NCBI GenBank assembly: GCA_018267545.1 | Contig: JAFDYG010000466.1 | Location: forward strand, 186,001-250,000 | Origin: Bacteroidota bacterium | GTDB taxonomy: Bacteria > Bacteroidota > Bacteroidia > Chitinophagales > Chitinophagaceae | DNA length: 64,000 nucleotides | Direction of reading: 5' to 3' | Part shown: piece after piece, positions 17,664 through 27,200 of the stretch | How the letters are laid out: each line of letters starts with the position of its first letter | How positions within the stretch are numbered: the first letter of the stretch is position 1 | The notes under the pieces: model-generated | Databases searched by the model: none | Told to the model about the DNA's origin: nothing | Seen by the model: the letters and a program-made list of their open reading frames with translations, nothing else | Made by a program: the position numbers and the translations under genes

Positions 17664-19906
17664 AATGTCAGGTTATACTTTTTGTTTTTCTTTCGAATGT
17701 GGTGCTGGCTCAGGGGCCGGGGAAGGATTCGGCGAGGGTGAGGAGGGCGGATTCTGTGAAGGTGGCGGCCTCCGCGGGTGTGAAGGGGAAGATTTTGGCG
17801 GCGGTGGAGGTGAAGGGGACGAAGCCGGTTATCCAGATGGAGACGGATCGGCTGCGGTTCAATGTGGCGGGGAGCGACCTGGTGGCGGGCAATACCATCT
17901 GGGGTGTTATCGAGAAGACGCCGCTGGTGCGGGCGTCGGAGGATGGGGCGATTCAGATCAGTGGGACTTCCGGTGCGGTAGTCTATATCAATAACAAGAA
18001 GAAGGTGCTTTCGGGAATGGCGTTGAAGGCGTATCTCAGCGCGATGCCGTCGGACAACCTGGAAGCGATCGAGGTGATTACTACGCCTTCGAGCAAGTAT
18101 GATGCGGAGGGCGGGGCGGGGATCCTCAATATTATTACCCGAAAGAAGAAGGAGGAAGGTTTTGACGGGAATGCTACGCTGACTATGCGGGAGACCGCGG
18201 TGAATTCGCAGTCGGGGAGTGTGTTTTTGAATAATAGGAGCGGGAAGTGGGATATTTATTCGAGTCTTTATCTTGTCAATAGGAGGAGGAAGCCGGAGTC
18301 GAGTCAGGATATTTATTTTCCCGGGGTTGGCGGCGCAGGGGGTTCGTCGGGCGGATTGTTGAGCAGGGAGATTAGTACGAAGGAGATGACCAGGTCGTTT
18401 TCTTCGGGCGCCAATGTTGGGATCGACCATCAGATCAACCAGCGTCATGTGGTGGGGCTTCTTTTTGACTTTGCGGGCAGCTGGGATAAAAAGGGCCGGG
18501 GCTCTTATAGCTATGATCGATGGAGTGGGGCGGATTCGCTTAGTTTTTCGGATAACCAGGACCGGTTGAATTCGCAGACTTATTCATTGAACTTGAATTA
18601 CGAGGGGAAGCTGGATTCATCGGGGAGGAAGCTGAACGTGGATTTTGACGCTTTGCATTATGTCTCTTCCAATCATTCCATCAGCAAGACGGATGCATTG
18701 GACCTGCTTACGGAAAAGGACTTGTTCGTGCAGGATTACTTTAGGAGCCAATCCCCGCAGCAGGTCGATAACCAGTCCCTCAAAGCAGACTATCACTGGC
18801 CGCTGGGCAAGCGGATGTTCGTGGAGCTGGGGGCGAAGGTTTCCTATTCACAAATCAATAATGATCTTCTTTTTGAAAACAATACCGGGGGTATGACCTG
18901 GGTCAAGGACGATTTGCGGAGCAATTTGTTCAAGTATGACGAGCGTATTGGCGCCGCTTATTTGGTCCTGAATCAGAAGATAAGCGCCCTGTGGTCTTAC
19001 CAGGTGGGGACGAGGGTGGAGAATACGGTTGCAAAGGGTTATCTGCAGGGCAATCTGGCTGTCGACCGGAATTATACCAATGCATTTCCGACTGCCTACC
19101 TAAAATATTCACCTTCGCAGCGGAAGTCGTATGGTCTGACGGTATCGAGCCGGATTACCAGGCCCAGCTATTGGGACGTGAATCCTTTCCGGACCTATAC
19201 GACGGACAAGACTTACTTCGAGGGAAATCCTTTTCTTCGGCCTTCGAGGTATCACCGGGAGGAGCTGAGCCATGTATTGAATACTTCAAAGGCGACCTAT
19301 ACTTTCCAAGTAGCGGCCAGTCAGACATTGGACGAGTTTTATTCGCTGCCTTACGGCGAATCGGGGGATGTGATCGTCAACAAGCGGACCAACTATGGGA
19401 ATAAGTATGGCTATACGGGCACGGCTATCTACTATAGCCGGATTCGGCCCTGGTGGCAGCTCTCCGGCACGGTTCTGGGGGGATATGTCGTCTCGAAGGG
19501 AGGATATGCGGGTATTCCGATCGACAATGAGACCTGGCTGCTGAGCGTATCGACCAATCAGACCTTTACGATTTCGAAGAAGGGCAGGCTTACCTGTACG
19601 GTAATTGCCAATAATACGCTGCCTGCTACGATCGTCAATACGCGTGTGGGGGATCGTTTCGAGACGGAGTTCCGGATTCGGAAGGGGGCGGGGCCATTCA
19701 ATATTTCGCTGGCGGCGATAGATCTTTTCAAGAGCAATAAGGATAATTTTATGCGGCAGGCGGGGGATTTAAGGATGACGGAAAGTTATTATTACGATAC
19801 GAGGAGTGTGCTGCTCACCGTGAATTATAATTTTGGAAAGTCTACGGTGAGGGAGAAACGGGATCGGGATACGGAATTCGAGAATGTGAAGAGCCGGTTG
19901 ATGTGA
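17657..19906 (+). CDS. Outer-membrane beta-barrel (TonB-dependent-receptor-like) protein
   Basis: 749 aa with signal peptide (MVKCQVILFVFLSNVVLA). Residues about 45-165 are plug-domain-like (VEVKGTKPVIQMETDRLRFNV … VVYINNKKKVLSG … DNLEAIEVITTPSSKYDAEGGAGILNI), and the rest is a long series of amphipathic beta-strands ending in a typical C-terminal strand with VLLTVNYNFGKS. This is the OMP_b-brl_3 / outer-membrane beta-barrel family of Bacteroidota, smaller than SusC and lacking the CarboxypepD_reg N-terminal domain. It follows a small lipoprotein (7-base overlap) and precedes a TonB-domain protein gene that starts 23 bases later, suggesting an energised transport operon. The substrate is unknown. 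Confidence 0.85.
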   Translation: MVKCQVILFVFLSNVVLAQGPGKDSARVRRADSVKVAASAGVKGKILAAVEVKGTKPVIQMETDRLRFNVAGSDLVAGNTIWGVIEKTPLVRASEDGAIQISGTSGAVVYINNKKKVLSGMALKAYLSAMPSDNLEAIEVITTPSSKYDAEGGAGILNIITRKKKEEGFDGNATLTMRETAVNSQSGSVFLNNRSGKWDIYSSLYLVNRRRKPESSQDIYFPGVGGAGGSSGGLLSREISTKEMTRSFSSGANVGIDHQINQRHVVGLLFDFAGSWDKKGRGSYSYDRWSGADSLSFSDNQDRLNSQTYSLNLNYEGKLDSSGRKLNVDFDALHYVSSNHSISKTDALDLLTEKDLFVQDYFRSQSPQQVDNQSLKADYHWPLGKRMFVELGAKVSYSQINNDLLFENNTGGMTWVKDDLRSNLFKYDERIGAAYLVLNQKISALWSYQVGTRVENTVAKGYLQGNLAVDRNYTNAFPTAYLKYSPSQRKSYGLTVSSRITRPSYWDVNPFRTYTTDKTYFEGNPFLRPSRYHREELSHVLNTSKATYTFQVAASQTLDEFYSLPYGESGDVIVNKRTNYGNKYGYTGTAIYYSRIRPWWQLSGTVLGGYVVSKGGYAGIPIDNETWLLSVSTNQTFTISKKGRLTCTVIANNTLPATIVNTRVGDRFETEFRIRKGAGPFNISLAAIDLFKSNKDNFMRQAGDLRMTESYYYDTRSVLLTVNYNFGKSTVREKRDRDTEFENVKSRLM

Positions 19907-19929
19907 TATTTTCTTCCTATTTTGGCGGT

Positions 19930-20646
19930 ATGAAGCTTATCCCCCTGTTACTGCTGCTTACCCTGTCCGTTAGCGCTCAATCGCAGTCGAAAGGAGCATT
20001 TTATGGATATGATGCCGACTGGCAGCCCACTGAAGACAAGTCTCCTCGTTACATGATTCATGTTCACCAAGTCAGCGATACTTGCTGGCAGCGGGATTAT
20101 TATAACTTCAAGGGGTCGATACTCAAGTCTGAGCAATATTTGGATCAGGAAGGGAATAAGCTGAATGGGATTGCCTATTACTACGATGAAATGGGGTACC
20201 TCGATTCTGCGGGATTTTTTTTGAATGGCAAAAAGAACGGAGATTTTTTTAAGTATCGAAATAGAGATACTTTTTCTATTATAAATAAGTATGTATACAA
20301 AAATGACTCTTTGTTTGAAGTAGTGGATGTGAGCAAAGAAAAGCAGGATAGTATAGAGAGTGCAGCATTTCCTGGTGGACCGGAAGAGTGGCTTCGATTT
20401 TTAAAAAGGAATTTGAAATATCCTAATCGCGCTTTTAATCTCAAGGTTCAGGGTGTGGTGAGAATAGGTTTTATAGTGGATGCAAAAGGAAAGGTCGTGT
20501 ACGCGCTTGTTATCCGGTCGGTAGAGTATTCGTTGGATATGGAGGCATTGAGAATTATACTGAAATCGGGAGATTGGCAGCCGGGGATTGCAAATGGGGT
20601 AAGGACGAAATCATATAAGATACAGCCCATTATTTTTAAATTGTAA
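19930..20646 (+). CDS. TonB C-terminal-domain protein
   Basis: 238 aa from ATG 19930 (upstream in-frame codons to 19903 are unlikely). Signal peptide MKLIPLLLLLTLSVSAQS; middle part resembles MORN/toxin-antitoxin-like 'YYDEMGYLDSAGFFLNGKKNG' repeats (antitoxin-component YwqK type). The C-terminal ~80 residues are a TonB_C domain: AFPGGPEEWLRFLKRNLKYP, VQGVVRIGFIVDAKGKV, then DMEALRIILKSGDWQPG. There is no N-terminal transmembrane anchor of the classic TonB type, so it is probably a periplasmic protein that uses the TonB fold for binding. It follows the barrel gene directly and may interact with it. Confidence 0.82.
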   Translation: MKLIPLLLLLTLSVSAQSQSKGAFYGYDADWQPTEDKSPRYMIHVHQVSDTCWQRDYYNFKGSILKSEQYLDQEGNKLNGIAYYYDEMGYLDSAGFFLNGKKNGDFFKYRNRDTFSIINKYVYKNDSLFEVVDVSKEKQDSIESAAFPGGPEEWLRFLKRNLKYPNRAFNLKVQGVVRIGFIVDAKGKVVYALVIRSVEYSLDMEALRIILKSGDWQPGIANGVRTKSYKIQPIIFKL

Positions 20647-20662
20647 AGGAGTAATTTTATAA

Positions 20663-22729
20663 ATGGCTAGACAGAATGGCAGCGTCGAGAAGGAGAAATC
20701 CATGGAGTCGTGGATTTGGGATGCTGCGTGTAGCCTTCGGGGTGCTTCGGATGCGCCTAAGTACAAGGATTATATATTACCCTTAATTTTTTTCAAGCGG
20801 TTTTGTGACGTGTTTGGCGATTCGAAAGAATTGTCCTGGGATGTTATTCGCGGTAAAACGGGAGAACAAGTTACTCTTATCTTGCGTTCGGTTGCTGATA
20901 AGAATCCTGCTTTGAAGGGGATTATCGATCGAATAGACTATAATGCCAGCAATCATGGGCTGCGGGAGATCGACGACGAGCGATTGCAGCGGCTGATCGA
21001 GAAGATAAGCGAGAAGCGGCTTGGGCTGCAGGATGTGGAGCCGGATATCATCGGCCGGAGCTATGAGTATCTGATTCGGAAGTTTGCGGAGGGTAGTGGG
21101 CAGAGTGCCGGAGAGTTCTATACGCCGGGTGAGGTGGGGGCTATCATGGCAAGGGTTATGGCGCCGGAGCCGGGGATGGAGGTTTATGATCCGACTTGTG
21201 GAAGCGGGGGGCTTTTGATCAAGTGCGGGGAATATGGGGGAAAGTCTTTGAAGCTGTATGGTCAGGAGTTTACGCCGGCGACCTGGGCGATGAGCAAGAT
21301 GAATATGGTCATTCATGACATGGAGGGGCATATCGAGATCGGGGATACGATGAATCATCCGAAGTTTCTTCGGGGAGAGGCATTGATGCAGTTCGACCGG
21401 GTGGTGGCCAATCCTATGTGGAATCAGCCCGATTTCGGTGAGAAGGTGTATCTAAATGATCCGTATGGCCGCTTTGGGTTTGGGATACCGCCTAGTGGGA
21501 ATGCAGATTGGGGTTGGATACAGCATATTTTTTCTTCTTTGAAGGACGATGGGAAGGCGGCGGTGGTATTCGATACCAATGCTGCGTCGAGGGGGAGTAA
21601 TGTCAAGACCTTGATACGAGAGAAGGCTATCCGGGCAGCTTTTTTGGATAGGGGATATATCGAGGCGGTGTTATTATTGCCCGAGAATCTGTTTTATAAC
21701 ACGGCGGCTCCAGGAGTTATTTTCTTTTTTACCAAGAAGGAATGTAAGGACATTTTGTTTGTGAATGCTTCCAAGGAATTTGTGAAGGGAAGTCCCAAAA
21801 ACTATATTTCTTCTGCGGGTATCGATAAGATCGTGGAGACGATACAGACGCGGAAGGAGGTCGAAGGTTTTTCTGTCTTGCTTGGGATTTCAGCGATCAA
21901 GGATATCGACTATGATTTGAGTCCACAGCGGCATATTCCGGTGGATGCGGCTATGCCGGATTGGGATCTGGATCATTTGAGGAAGGAGATCGAGAGTACG
22001 AGGGCGAAGATCGAGGAGCTGCATGCTGTGACGGAGAGCTATTTGGGCAAGATAGGAAACTTGTTGCGGTCGGAGCCTTTGCCGGAAGGGTGGGCTTCCT
22101 GTTCCTTTAAATCGTTGCTGCTAGAGGACTTTAGCGGTGAGTGGGGGAGGGAGGTTCCTGGGCGGGGATTGGCGAGGGTGGCGGTTATTCGCGGGACAGA
22201 TATTCCGGATGTGAGATTGGGCCGGGTTTCGGGGTGTCCGTACCGGTATATCAAGGAGGCTGTATTGGAGCGTAAGCGGGTTCGGGAGGGGGATATTGTT
22301 ACGGAGATATCGGGGGGAGGGAAGCATCAGCACACGGGGAGGGTTCTTTATATCGATAGGGCGTTGATGGATGCGAATCCGCCGTTGCTGTTCAGCAATT
22401 TTACGAAGCTGCTGCGATTCGATGGCTCGGTGGTTTTACCGAAGTATGTCTATTATTATTGGGAATATCTCTATTTGATCGGGAGGATTGCGCGGTATGA
22501 AAAGCAGCCTACGAGCATCAAGAATTTTAAGCTGGATGATTTTTTGGCGAGTGAGAGGATTTGTTATCCGCGGTCGAGGGAAAAGCAGTGGGAAATCTGC
22601 CGGGTGCTGGACGGAGTGATAGGTGAGCAGCTGGCGATTAAGGGGTTAGCGAATGAATTGATTGCCATGCAGTTTACTCTTTTTAGGGATTTGCTGAATG
22701 GGCAGCGGATACTCGATTCCAGATTTTGA
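20663..22729 (+). CDS. Type I N6-adenine methyltransferase fused to a half specificity domain
   Basis: 688 aa, longer than a typical HsdM (about 500). N-terminal HsdM helical domain (SWIWDAACSLRGASDAPKYKDYILPLIFF in part), then the methyltransferase core with SAM motif DPTCGSGG near residue 175 and catalytic motif IV NPMW near residue 251 (usual NPPF/NPPW). The C-terminal ~220 residues, starting near LPEGWASCSFKSLL, look like a single HsdS target-recognition domain plus a helical spacer ending FTLFRDLLNGQ. This is the layout of M-S fusions, which dimerise to read a bipartite site. No hsdR or separate hsdS is seen near it, and a terminator follows, so it may act as a lone methyltransferase. 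Recognition sequence unknown. GC content is lower than that of its neighbours in places, hinting at transfer. Confidence 0.88.
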   Translation: MARQNGSVEKEKSMESWIWDAACSLRGASDAPKYKDYILPLIFFKRFCDVFGDSKELSWDVIRGKTGEQVTLILRSVADKNPALKGIIDRIDYNASNHGLREIDDERLQRLIEKISEKRLGLQDVEPDIIGRSYEYLIRKFAEGSGQSAGEFYTPGEVGAIMARVMAPEPGMEVYDPTCGSGGLLIKCGEYGGKSLKLYGQEFTPATWAMSKMNMVIHDMEGHIEIGDTMNHPKFLRGEALMQFDRVVANPMWNQPDFGEKVYLNDPYGRFGFGIPPSGNADWGWIQHIFSSLKDDGKAAVVFDTNAASRGSNVKTLIREKAIRAAFLDRGYIEAVLLLPENLFYNTAAPGVIFFFTKKECKDILFVNASKEFVKGSPKNYISSAGIDKIVETIQTRKEVEGFSVLLGISAIKDIDYDLSPQRHIPVDAAMPDWDLDHLRKEIESTRAKIEELHAVTESYLGKIGNLLRSEPLPEGWASCSFKSLLLEDFSGEWGREVPGRGLARVAVIRGTDIPDVRLGRVSGCPYRYIKEAVLERKRVREGDIVTEISGGGKHQHTGRVLYIDRALMDANPPLLFSNFTKLLRFDGSVVLPKYVYYYWEYLYLIGRIARYEKQPTSIKNFKLDDFLASERICYPRSREKQWEICRVLDGVIGEQLAIKGLANELIAMQFTLFRDLLNGQRILDSRF

Positions 22730-22862
22730 ATTTTTTTTCCAGTTTTGGGAGTGAATTGGCCGTGCCGGGTTTTGTAGAGGGTTGATTTTTAGATTGTTGT
22801 GTATTGGCACGAGCATTGGATATACTTATTCGGTTTTTCATAGGATATTGGATTTAAAAACG

Positions 22863-22894
22863 GGAGTGTATTTCTATACTGCTCCTTTTTTTTT
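22863..22894 (+). terminator. Intrinsic terminator after methyltransferase gene
   Basis: GGAG-t-GTAT, TTCT loop, ATAC-tg-CTCC, followed by nine T's. The stem has one small internal bulge. It lies about 130 bases downstream of the methyltransferase stop and closes the plus-strand run. Confidence 0.75.
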
Positions 22895-22991
22895 GCCCCT
22901 ATGTGAAGGGCCTATGCAGGCGGTGAGGGGGATTATGTGAACGCGCGCATGGCGGCTGCGGCGGCGGGATATGGCGATTGTTGGGGGCTCT

Positions 22992-23363
22992 TTAATTTAG
23001 CAAGGCTGCTTTTTGTTTGTTGAATTCTTCGGTTGTGAGGACTCCCTCGTCCAATAGTTGTTTTAGCTGACGAAGCTGGTCTATTTTATCCTTATTATAA
23101 GATTGGTGTTGGTTTGTGTTGTTTACCACGATGGTGGGAGGCTGTTTATTGCTGGCGGAGAATGCCCAGATCAGGGCGCCGAGCCAGCCGAGAAATGTCC
23201 AGCCCAGGAAGAAGTTGAGAACGAAGATGCCGCCGGCGTTGTTTTTATTTCTGTTGAAGCCGATGATTGTGGGCAGGAAATAAAGGGGTAGGAGAATGAA
23301 GAGGATGAGAAGCCATTCAGAGCCGCCGGGCATTGCAATTAAAAAGGTGGTAGAGTTAAGCAT
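22992..23363 (-). CDS. Superinfection-immunity-family membrane protein with SHOCT domain
   Basis: 123 aa. Two hydrophobic helices (WLLILFILLPLYFLPTIIGF and GIFVLNFFLGWTFLGWLGALIWAF) match the Imm_superinfect family (PF14373), named after the T4 Imm protein that blocks DNA entry of related phages. The C-terminal ~30 residues form a SHOCT-type helical hairpin (KIDQLRQLKQLLDEGVLTTEEFNKQKAALL), a motif frequently added to small membrane proteins. Chromosomal copies are very common in bacteria and most have no proven antiphage role, so that function is uncertain. It stands alone, downstream of the terminator of the two-component operon. Confidence 0.85.
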   Translation of the reverse strand: MLNSTTFLIAMPGGSEWLLILFILLPLYFLPTIIGFNRNKNNAGGIFVLNFFLGWTFLGWLGALIWAFSASNKQPPTIVVNNTNQHQSYNKDKIDQLRQLKQLLDEGVLTTEEFNKQKAALLN

Positions 23364-23436
23364 AGCAAAGGTTTATGGTTATAGCACGAACGTGCTTGGG
23401 GAATCTGTTATTGCCGGTGGTATTTTGAAAATAGGT

Positions 23437-23463
23437 AAAAACACCTAGCAATATGCTTAGGTG
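23437..23463 (-). terminator. Intrinsic terminator of the sensor/regulator operon
   Basis: On the minus strand CACCTA(a)GCA-TAT-TGC-TAGGTG followed by TTTTT: nine base pairs with a single bulged base. It lies 67 bases downstream of the response regulator stop and upstream of the SHOCT gene, separating the two units. Confidence 0.75.
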
Positions 23464-23529
23464 AATGTAAGTTTATTTCGTGAAAAGTAGTTGCGCGGAT
23501 AAAAAATATTCCGGTGCAGCTTGGGCGCG

Positions 23530-24291
23530 TTAGGAAAGTTTTTTGAAGTATTCCATGGGAGATAGTTTGAAGTGACGTTGGAAGTTTTTGCCGAAGACAC
23601 TTTGGGAGCTGTAGCCGACGAGGCTGGTGATTTCGGCGAGGCTGTGTTCGTTTTGGGCGATGAGCTCGGCGGCCTTTTTGAGGCGGGTGATGTCGATGAG
23701 CTCTTTTGGTGAGAGGGAGGAGAGGGATTTGATCTTGCGGTAGAAGGTGGGGCGGCTCATGTTCATGTGGGCAGCGAGCTGGTCGATGTCGAGGTTGGGG
23801 TCTTTGAGATGTTTGCGGATATAGTCGTCGAGCTTTTTGAGGAATTGCTCGTCGGTTTTGGAGTGGGCCATGACGCGGACGTCTTCGAAGGGGGAGCTGG
23901 CGAAGTGGTCTTTTATTTTGAGGCGATTTTTGAGGAGGTTGGCGACCTGTAGCTGGAGGAGCTCGGGCGAAAAGGGCTTTTGGATATAGGCGTCGGCGCC
24001 GACTTCGAGGCCTTCGATGTGGGCTTTGTAGGTGTTTTTTGCGGTGAGGAGCACGACGGGGATATGGCAGTATTCGACGCGGGATTTGATAGTGTGGCAG
24101 AGCTGGAATCCGTCGATGCCGGGCATCATGATATCGCTCACAATTAAATTAATCATATGTTCTTCGAGGAGGGCGAGGGCTGCTTCGCCGCCCGTGGCGA
24201 GGTGTAGGGTATAGGTCTCGCCGAGGACGTCGTCGAGGAATTCCAGCATGTCTGCGTTATCGTCTATAATTAAGATGGTATCTTTTTCCAT
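23530..24291 (-). CDS. Response regulator with AraC-type DNA-binding domain
   Basis: 253 aa. Receiver: IIDDNADM acidic pair, phospho-acceptor Asp53 in IVSDIMMPG, Thr/Lys near LLTAKN, and KPFSPELL. Linker, then an AraC HTH domain (LDIDQLAAHMNMSRPTFYRKIKSLSSLSPKELI … GYSSQSVFGKNFQRHFKLSPMEYFKKLS). This is exactly the C-terminal portion that in most Bacteroidota hybrid two-component systems is fused to the sensor kinase. Here it is encoded separately, its ATG overlapping the kinase 3' end by 22 bases. It presumably activates the divergent susC-susD-sulfatase operon. Confidence 0.93.
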   Translation of the reverse strand: MEKDTILIIDDNADMLEFLDDVLGETYTLHLATGGEAALALLEEHMINLIVSDIMMPGIDGFQLCHTIKSRVEYCHIPVVLLTAKNTYKAHIEGLEVGADAYIQKPFSPELLQLQVANLLKNRLKIKDHFASSPFEDVRVMAHSKTDEQFLKKLDDYIRKHLKDPNLDIDQLAAHMNMSRPTFYRKIKSLSSLSPKELIDITRLKKAAELIAQNEHSLAEITSLVGYSSQSVFGKNFQRHFKLSPMEYFKKLS

Positions 24292-27200
24292 TTACTCAGT
24301 TTGAACTCGAATTTCTGGTGAATCGGCAGGGATAGGTTAAAAATTATGTTGTTGGTGTCGCCGGATATGAGCGTTAGGGTTCCGTTATGTAGTTCGGTTA
24401 GAGATTTGGCCAGAGAAAGGCCGATGCCGGTGCCGGGTTTTTCGGTGCTGCGAAGGCGGAAGAAGGGTTCGAAGATCTTTTGACGGAATTCTTCGGGGAT
24501 GGCTTTGCCGTCGTTGGCGAATTGGATGGAGAAGGTTTCGGGGGATGTGGTAATTTTTATAGATGCGCTGGATGAGGAGTATTTGATGGCGTTGGATAAC
24601 AGGTTGGTGATAATTTTTATGAAGGCTTCGATGTCGACGTAGGCGATGAGGTGATTTTGGGGGAAATCGGTATGGATGGTAATGCCGGCTTTGTCTGCTT
24701 CGGGTTTGAAGACTGCGATTTGCTCGTGAAGGATGTTGGTGATGTCGGCGTTTACGAAGCTGAGTCCGAACTGATCGGCTTCGGTCTTGCGGAAGTCGAG
24801 GAGCTGGGTGGTGAGCTCGAGGAGGCGTTTGCCGCTCTTGTCCATCATGAGGAGGGGCTTGCGGATGGAAGGAGTTTCGTCGATCTTCTTTATGAGGCGT
24901 TCGAGGGGGCCTAAAATAAGGGTGAGCGGAGTTTGGATTTCGTGAGCGATGTTGGTGAAGAATTCGATTTTTGACTGGTAGATTTCTTTTTCTTTTTCGT
25001 ATTCGAATCGTTCGAGCTTTCTGCGGTTCTTTCGTTCGGTCGAGCGGTGATAGGACCGGATGCATAGCCAGAGGATGAGGCCGATGGTGTGGATATAGAT
25101 GACCCAGGCCCAGGCGCTTTTCCAGAAGGGTGGGCGGATTTTTATAAAGAGCCGGGTCTCTTTGCCGGTCCAGCTGCCGACGTTGCTTTCTGCCCGTACG
25201 ATAAAAGTGTAGGAGCCGGGAGAGAGGTCGGTGAAATAGGCTTTTCTGTTGCTGCTGAGGTAGGTCCAGTCTTTGTCGAGTCCTTTCATGAAATATTTGT
25301 ACCGGGTTACGGCGGGGGAAGAATAGTTGAGTGCGGCGAACTCGATGCTGAAGGAGGACTGGTTGTGATCCAGGCGGATGCTGTCCGTATATAAGATGGA
25401 TTTTTTTAGGGGGGAGGAGAGGGTATCGGGGACGACCTCGGTGTTGTTGACTGCGAAGCCTGTGATATAGGTGGCGGGTGTATAAGGAGATTGCGTGAAC
25501 CGGTCCGGGTCGAAGGCGATCATCCCTTTTACGGAGCCAAAATACATCTCACCCGAGTGGTCTTTAAATGCGCTATTATAATTGAACTGGTCGGTAATGA
25601 GTCCGTTGGATTGGGTGTAGACCTTTACCTGTTCGGTTTTCAGGTTGAGACAGGCGAGTCCTTTTAGGGAGCTGATCCAAATATTTTTGTGGTCGTCTTC
25701 GAGGATGCGGAAGAGATTGTTGCTGGGGAGACCGTTTTCTGTGGTGAACTTCTTGATTTGTTTGCGTGTGGAGTCCAGCCGGATGAGGCCGCCGCCTTCG
25801 GTGGCGAACCAGATGGAGTGGTCGCTGTCTTCGAAGATGCCCTGTACTTTGTGGTCGCGCTCGCCCTTTTCTGCGAATCGGATATTGCCTTTTTCCCCGG
25901 TGCGCCGGTTGAAATAAAAACTACCTCTTTCCAGGCTTCCGGTGTAGATGGTTCCGTTGTGGTCTTCGAGGATATCGTATACGAATGAGCCCCAGGGAAT
26001 CTGGCGGCAGCGGGTGAAGCGGTGGTGACTTGCGTCATAATTATAAAGTCCTGCGCCTATGCCGGTGGTTCCGATGAGGATGTTGCTATCCCTGGTCTGG
26101 TGGATGCACATGATGAAGTCGGCGTTCATGGTGTCGCGTTCGCCGATGAGCTTGAAGCGATCGATGATGCGTCCTGTTTTGAGATCCATGATCTCCAGGC
26201 CGTGCTGGAAGGGACCGACGTAGAGGCGGTTGCCTACGGCCAGCAGGCCGTGGATGTTTGGATAAGACAGACCCGAGGCGGTTCCGTCGGTCGTATAATT
26301 GGTAAATTTTCCGGTGCGGGTATCGAGCTTGTTGATGCCGGCGTCTTCGGTTCCAATCCAGATATTATTGTCCTTATCGCTACAGATTTCCCGGATAGCA
26401 TTTCCCTGGATGGAGTTGGCATTTTGCAGGGGATAGTATTTCTTGAAACGGGCGTTTTCTGAGGAAAAATAATTCAGGCCGCCGAAGAAGGTACCTGCCC
26501 AGAGTCCGCCCTGGTTGTCGCGGCACAGAGAATAAATGGCATTGTCGGTCAGGGAGTAGTCGTCGCCTGCGCGTTTGCGCAGGTTTTTGCTCGAATCGGT
26601 ATGGGTGTTATAGATATAAATACCCGATTCGGTGGCTATCCAGTATTCACCGGGGCCTGACTGGACAATGTCGCGGACGAAGATCTCGGTGTTGTCTTTG
26701 TTGCGGAGCAGGAGGGAGCGGATATTACCGGTTTTGGGGTCGTAGCTTTTCAAACCTTCCCTGGTGGTACCGATCAGGATGAGGCCATTCTCTGCGGGAT
26801 ATATTTTGCTGATCAGCTTTAGCTGGGGGCGCAGGGTTCGGTCGATGACCTGGATGGTAGGCCCATTCATTACGGATATGGAGCCGTCGTCGTGGCCCAG
26901 CCAGAGGTGGTTGGATGAATCGGCTGTCAGACAGCTGGCGAACTGACCGGTGCGGGTGAGGCGGTCTTTTTTGGGCTCGTAGTGCGATAATTCGCTTCCT
27001 GCGAGGAACCAGAGGTCGCCGGAGGGACCGATTTGGATATAGGAAATGCTGCTGGAGGAGAGTGCGGGTACTTCGGTGAAGGTCTCCTTTACGGTATTGT
27101 ATTTAAAGAGTCCCCGTTCGGTCCCGACCCAGATCATCCTGTCCTGGTCTTCGGCAATGGAGCTGATGACGTTGTTCCCGATATTCTTATAGGTCTTAAA

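Noticed and set aside
17534-18448. 304-residue minus-strand frame
   Set aside because: Arg/Pro/His-rich antisense of the small lipoprotein and outer-membrane barrel genes; no domain text.
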